A stretch of DNA of 9,838 nt from Rickettsia typhi (GTDB lineage: Bacteria; Pseudomonadota; Alphaproteobacteria; Rickettsiales; Rickettsiaceae). Positions 6,857-9,838 of this stretch are shown here, piece after piece. The stretch lies in NCBI GenBank assembly GCA_945878545.1, contig CAMCTQ010000037.1, positions 1 through 9,838 of the forward strand, read 5' to 3'. The notes beneath the pieces were generated by a model. The model made no database searches and was not told where the DNA came from. It was given only the letters and a program-made list of their open reading frames with translations. Position numbers and translations under genes: made by a program. The first letter of the stretch is position 1. Every line of letters starts with the position of its first letter.

Positions 6857-8101
6857 ATGAGTATATTAAAAACTTTGTCAGACTATCGTCATTTACAAGT
6901 TTTCATATTAAGCGCCTTTAGTGCTATGCCACTTGGGATACTATACAAAGCAGTACCAGCTTGGCTATCGGAAGCACAAATTGGGATTGCAGTAATTACC
7001 ACTTTTTCAATAGCAAAAGTATTTTATTCGCTAAAATTTTTATGGTCTCCATTTATTGATCAAATAAGAATCCCGATCCTAGGAAGAATTGGTCAGCGTA
7101 AAAGCTGGATGATAATGTGCTTGGCGTCCATAGCTTTTGTCTTATTTATGATGAGCAGATTAGACCCAAATAGCGCATTGTCTGAATTATATGGATTAGT
7201 TATTGCTCTTGGTGTGCTATCTGCCACATACGATATAGTTTTTGATGCATTTAGGATTGAAAAATTCGAACCAGAGTTGCAGGCTCTAGGAGCTGCAACT
7301 GCAGGATTAGGTTATAGAATTGGGTTGATAACAATAGGAGCTGGCGCATTTTATTTCTCAGATTTATATGGCTGGAAAGATACTTTCCTTGTTATTTCTA
7401 TGTTATATACTGGTATTATTTTCTACACTATATCTCTCAACGAAACGGAAATAGTGCGTGAAAAATTCAATGGATTTTCTTTACATTCTTGGAAAGTAAT
7501 GACTATTGATCCATTTGCTGATTTTTTTAAAAGAGATGGCGCAATTATAATATTATTAGCTATAATTTGCTTTAAACTTGGTGATGCAATGCTTGGAGTA
7601 GTTGCAATGCCATTTTATCTAGATCTTGGTTTTACAAAAAGCGAAATTGCTTTTGTGTCAGGAGTATTTGGAGTTATTGCAACCATTATTGGTACGTTTA
7701 TTGGTGCCTATTTGATGTATCGTATTGGTAGTCTCAAGGGAATGATAATAACCGCGATTGCCCAAAGCGTTACCAATGTTTCTTTCATTTGGTTAAATCA
7801 TATGGGACACGATGTTAATGCTTTCATGATTGCCATTGCTATCGAAAATATAGCTGGGGGTATGGGATCAGGAGTTTTAGCGGGTTATTTAAGTGTTTTA
7901 TGTAATAAAAAATTCACTGCAACCCAATTTGCATTATTTAGTAGCGCATCTGGTTTAGTTAGCCATACTATAGTTGTTTTCGGCGGTACAATGGTGAAAT
8001 CAATGGGTTGGGATTTATATTTCTTTCTAACAATTATATTAGCTATACCTGGTATTTTTCTTCTTATGTACCTAAAAAATAAATACGAGAATAATAACTA
8101 A
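6857..8101 (+). CDS. ampG: AmpG-like MFS permease (muropeptide uptake)
   Basis: A 414-residue inner-membrane transporter with about twelve hydrophobic segments. AmpG brings anhydro-muropeptides released by wall turnover back into the cytoplasm for recycling. The AmpG-like marks are SAMPLGILYKAVPAWLSEA (22-40), KFLWSPFID (60-68), the basic loop GRIGQRKSW (76-84), ATYDIVFDAFRIE (123-135) corresponding to the AxQDIAxDAY region, and GLGYRIG (150-156). Length suits the short AmpG form. Rickettsiales often carry several ampG paralogues, and some of these may transport something else, so the substrate is an inference. The location directly before a D,D-carboxypeptidase (84 bp apart) supports a cell-wall role. 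Translation starts at the first ATG; the ribosome binding site is weak. Confidence 0.82.
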   Translation: MSILKTLSDYRHLQVFILSAFSAMPLGILYKAVPAWLSEAQIGIAVITTFSIAKVFYSLKFLWSPFIDQIRIPILGRIGQRKSWMIMCLASIAFVLFMMSRLDPNSALSELYGLVIALGVLSATYDIVFDAFRIEKFEPELQALGAATAGLGYRIGLITIGAGAFYFSDLYGWKDTFLVISMLYTGIIFYTISLNETEIVREKFNGFSLHSWKVMTIDPFADFFKRDGAIIILLAIICFKLGDAMLGVVAMPFYLDLGFTKSEIAFVSGVFGVIATIIGTFIGAYLMYRIGSLKGMIITAIAQSVTNVSFIWLNHMGHDVNAFMIAIAIENIAGGMGSGVLAGYLSVLCNKKFTATQFALFSSASGLVSHTIVVFGGTMVKSMGWDLYFFLTIILAIPGIFLLMYLKNKYENNN

Positions 8102-8185
8102 TTTTGTTTTTCTATAAATAACAATGTGCTAGGATAATCCTGGAAGACTTGGTTAAACTTAAAATATTGGGGAATCGTAATCTTT

Positions 8186-9091
8186 ATGCTATTAAGATTT
8201 AAATGTTTTGTAGTAACAACTATTCTGTTGCTGTCCGTTGGTCTACAAATAAACATATCTGAAGCAGCAAAAAAAAAGACTCAATCCAAAACTACTGGCC
8301 CAATTCAAACAAGCCTGGTAGTTGATGGCAAAACTGGAGAAGTACTACACTCGCATAATGAGAGTGTAAAAATTTATCCCGCTTCTCTAACTAAAGTTAT
8401 GACCCTGTACATGTTGTTTGAAGCATTGGAATCTGGCAAATTTTCTTTAAATGATAAGTTATATGTATCTCAGAATGCTACAAAAGCTAAACCTCTCAAG
8501 TTATATGTAAAAGCTGGTGAGCAAATCAGTGTTAAAGATGCAATTCTGGCACTAGTTGTTAAGTCCGCGAATGATGTTGCCATAGTAGTTGCAGAAAATA
8601 TTTCTGGTTCAGAGCATAAATTTAGTAAATTAATGACTAGCAGAGCAAAACAACTGGGGATGAAGGACAGTTTTTTTACTAATGCATCAGGATGGCACCA
8701 TCCTGATCAAAAAACCACCTCTATTGACCTAGCCAAATTATCTATAGCTATAAAAAGAGACTTTCCTCAATATTATAGTTTTTTCTCCAAAACAAATTTT
8801 AAGTATAAAGATAAGCAAATAAATGGCCATAATAGACTTACTGCCAGCTATCCTGGTGCAGAAGGACTTAAAACTGGATATACAAGTCCAGCTGGATGTA
8901 ATTTAATTACAGTAGCTACAAGAAATGGTAAAACTCTCGTAGCAGTTGTTACGGGTAGTAGCAGAGCTATTCACAGAGATAAAAAAATGGTAAACTTACT
9001 TGATCAGCATTTTGGAGTTAAGAAAGAAATCTTAAAAACAAAAAAAGCATCAAAAAACAAAATAAAAGTAGCTAGTAATAAGGCAAAGTAG
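8186..9091 (+). CDS. dacF: D-alanyl-D-alanine carboxypeptidase (low-molecular-weight PBP, DacF/DacA type)
   Basis: A 301-residue periplasmic serine peptidase that removes the terminal D-Ala from peptidoglycan stem peptides. Residues 1-27 form a signal peptide (basic start, hydrophobic core 8-20, probable cleavage after SEA). The penicillin-binding fold has all three active-site motifs: SLTK (67-70, Ser67 nucleophile, inside PASLTKVMTLYM), SAN (127-129, inside KSANDVA) and KTG (229-231, inside GAEGLKTGYTSPAG). The chain ends soon after the catalytic domain. The second beta-rich domain and the C-terminal amphipathic anchor helix typical of PBP5/6 are missing; instead there is a Lys-rich tail (about 279-301), which could bind anionic wall or membrane. 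It is followed after 12 bp by a small gene, so the two are probably co-transcribed. A GGGG at 8169-8172 is rather far (13 bases) from the ATG. Confidence 0.93.
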   Translation: MLLRFKCFVVTTILLLSVGLQINISEAAKKKTQSKTTGPIQTSLVVDGKTGEVLHSHNESVKIYPASLTKVMTLYMLFEALESGKFSLNDKLYVSQNATKAKPLKLYVKAGEQISVKDAILALVVKSANDVAIVVAENISGSEHKFSKLMTSRAKQLGMKDSFFTNASGWHHPDQKTTSIDLAKLSIAIKRDFPQYYSFFSKTNFKYKDKQINGHNRLTASYPGAEGLKTGYTSPAGCNLITVATRNGKTLVAVVTGSSRAIHRDKKMVNLLDQHFGVKKEILKTKKASKNKIKVASNKAK

Positions 9092-9103
9092 AGAATTTTA
9101 AGC

Positions 9104-9238
9104 ATGAAAAAAGAAGAGCAAATTGCTGTTTTAAAAAAAGAAGACAAATTTTCTAAACTATCCTTGGCCTTAAAAAATAATTTACTCAGAAGAAAGTCTA
9201 AAGGTAAATCTCAAAAGCTAGAAGAATCAAAGAAGTGA
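9104..9238 (+). CDS. Small basic protein, 44 residues, unknown function
   Basis: Open frame ATG to TGA, starting 12 bp after the dacF stop. The product is highly charged and mostly helical by eye: MKKEEQIAVLKKEDKFSKL, then SLALKNNLLRRKSKGKSQK and a Glu/Lys-rich end. The LxxNLxRRKxxxK pattern resembles a family of very small basic proteins seen in many Alphaproteobacteria (ALRANLRRRKAQ-like); I know no function for it. AGAG at 9089-9094 offers a weak ribosome binding site. No membrane segment or Cys is present. Tight spacing, an intact frame and the family-like motif make it a real gene more likely than chance, but its size keeps the confidence moderate. Confidence 0.6.
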   Translation: MKKEEQIAVLKKEDKFSKLSLALKNNLLRRKSKGKSQKLEESKK

Positions 9239-9456
9239 CTGTATAGACATTTACTTAATATAGACCTCCACCCTTCCCTCACTCATCTAAAACCGGAACT
9301 AAGAATAAGAAGAAAAGTATTTGTGGCTTCATTCGGCTACATTTAACTTTTTATTAATAATACACCGTTTATTATCGATACAGTAATGAACTTAACATAT
9401 TCATTTTGTAGAGTTAGTCTTCAAGTATAGTATATGTAATAAATGTTTTAGGTTTT
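9239..9456. other. Intergenic region without a gene
   Basis: 218 AT-rich bases between the small basic protein gene and the last open frame. I see no coding frame worth calling and no strong hairpin with a T-run. A weak dyad, TAATAA against TTATTA near 9354-9374, is too short to call a terminator. The right end contains a possible promoter for the following gene. Confidence 0.5.
9406..9433 (+). promoter_or_regulatory. Weak candidate promoter for the last gene
   Basis: TTGTAG (9406-9411), 16 bases, then TAGTAT (9428-9433), about 24 bases before the ATG. Only part of each consensus is met, and this AT-rich stretch offers several other -10-like sequences (for example TATAGT two bases earlier), so the exact placement is uncertain. 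Confidence 0.28.
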
Positions 9457-9838
9457 ATGAAAAAAGCAGATCAAGGCCAAAAAGTTATTTCAGAGGATCA
9501 TCCAGCTTGGAAGGCTTTTGATAATCAAGCTCATAATGGCGTAATATTTACTAACTTTGCCTATAAAAACACTGATGAAGACATGGCAAAAATGGCTGAG
9601 CAAATACCGCCAGGCTATGAAATGTTCCTGATGACTGATCACGTAACCGATAGCAAAGAAGCGTCTTTTCGATGTGTGGCGTTTGTAAACCAAGAAACCA
9701 AAGAAATAGTCTTTGCAACCGCTGGAACAAGACCAGGTCTTAATCAAAAAGGTTTTGACGATCTATATGATGATGCATTACTAGTTGCTCAAAGTAAACC
9801 TGCTAAAATGAATCCAGCTCAAATTCTAAACGATATGA
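9457..9838 (+). CDS. Hypothetical protein, 5' end only (possible lipase/hydrolase-like N-terminus)
   Basis: Open from ATG 9457 to the window end (127 codons, no stop). An in-frame stop at 9415-9417 and no other ATG between make this the likely start; AGG at 9450-9452 is a poor ribosome binding site. The first 60 residues are hydrophilic with no signal peptide. Residues about 70-93, FRCVAFVNQETKEIVFATAG followed by TRPG, and then DDLYDDALLVA, resemble the start of class 3 lipase-like alpha/beta hydrolases, where a beta strand carries a G-T turn (VIAFRGT) followed by a DW..D motif. The GxSxG nucleophile would lie beyond the window, so the assignment is untested. In this kind of organism such a protein could be a secreted effector or a housekeeping hydrolase; the visible part does not decide. 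Confidence 0.7.
   Translation, partial: MKKADQGQKVISEDHPAWKAFDNQAHNGVIFTNFAYKNTDEDMAKMAEQIPPGYEMFLMTDHVTDSKEASFRCVAFVNQETKEIVFATAGTRPGLNQKGFDDLYDDALLVAQSKPAKMNPAQILNDM

Noticed and set aside
9490..9747. Minus-strand 85-codon frame
   Set aside because: It is antisense to the plus-strand frame that starts at 9457. That frame has a more protein-like composition and continues to the window end.

Overview
The window looks like a chromosomal segment of an AT-rich alphaproteobacterium, most plausibly a flagellated member of the Rickettsiales or a related intracellular lineage. The reasons are the strong A/T bias, the Tim44-like TimA protein, the AmpG-like permease next to a secreted D-alanyl-D-alanine carboxypeptidase, a PleC/PdhS-type sensor kinase, and a small palindromic GC-rich repeat of a style common in rickettsial genomes. 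The assignment is by protein resemblance and composition only; no phylogeny was run.

Left part (1-1363, minus): the N-terminal 454 codons of a long, divergent flagellin whose C-terminal end lies outside the window. It has a good sigma70-type promoter at 1437-1465. Between it and the next gene (1364-1753) there is no convincing gene. This gap holds the flagellin promoter and an unusually GC-rich patch with two palindromes (1584-1618 and 1634-1701).

Middle part (1754-5112): timA (minus) and a TerC-family membrane protein (plus) are divergent. Their 244-bp intergenic region contains two well-spaced promoters, with a terminator-like perfect hairpin between them. A hybrid-free membrane histidine kinase (minus, 3610-5112) converges on terC.

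Right part (5135-9838, plus): a FliK-like hook-length/export-control protein starts only 22 bp from the divergent histidine kinase. Then come an AmpG-like MFS permease, a DacF-type D,D-carboxypeptidase with its signal peptide and all three catalytic motifs, a 44-residue basic protein 12 bp behind it, a gap of about 220 bp, and the start of an unrecognised protein (lipase-like motif at best) that runs off the window.

Two themes can be inferred: flagellar biogenesis (flagellin, FliK-like protein, perhaps the PleC/PdhS-type kinase) and cell-wall turnover (AmpG-like permease and carboxypeptidase). I see no CRISPR array, tRNA, rRNA, transposase or complete mobile element, and nothing that I can defend as a wholly new system. 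The best leads are the flagellin itself, the kinase/FliK-like divergent pair, the hairpin between timA and terC, the GC-rich palindromic patch, and the truncated gene at the right edge.
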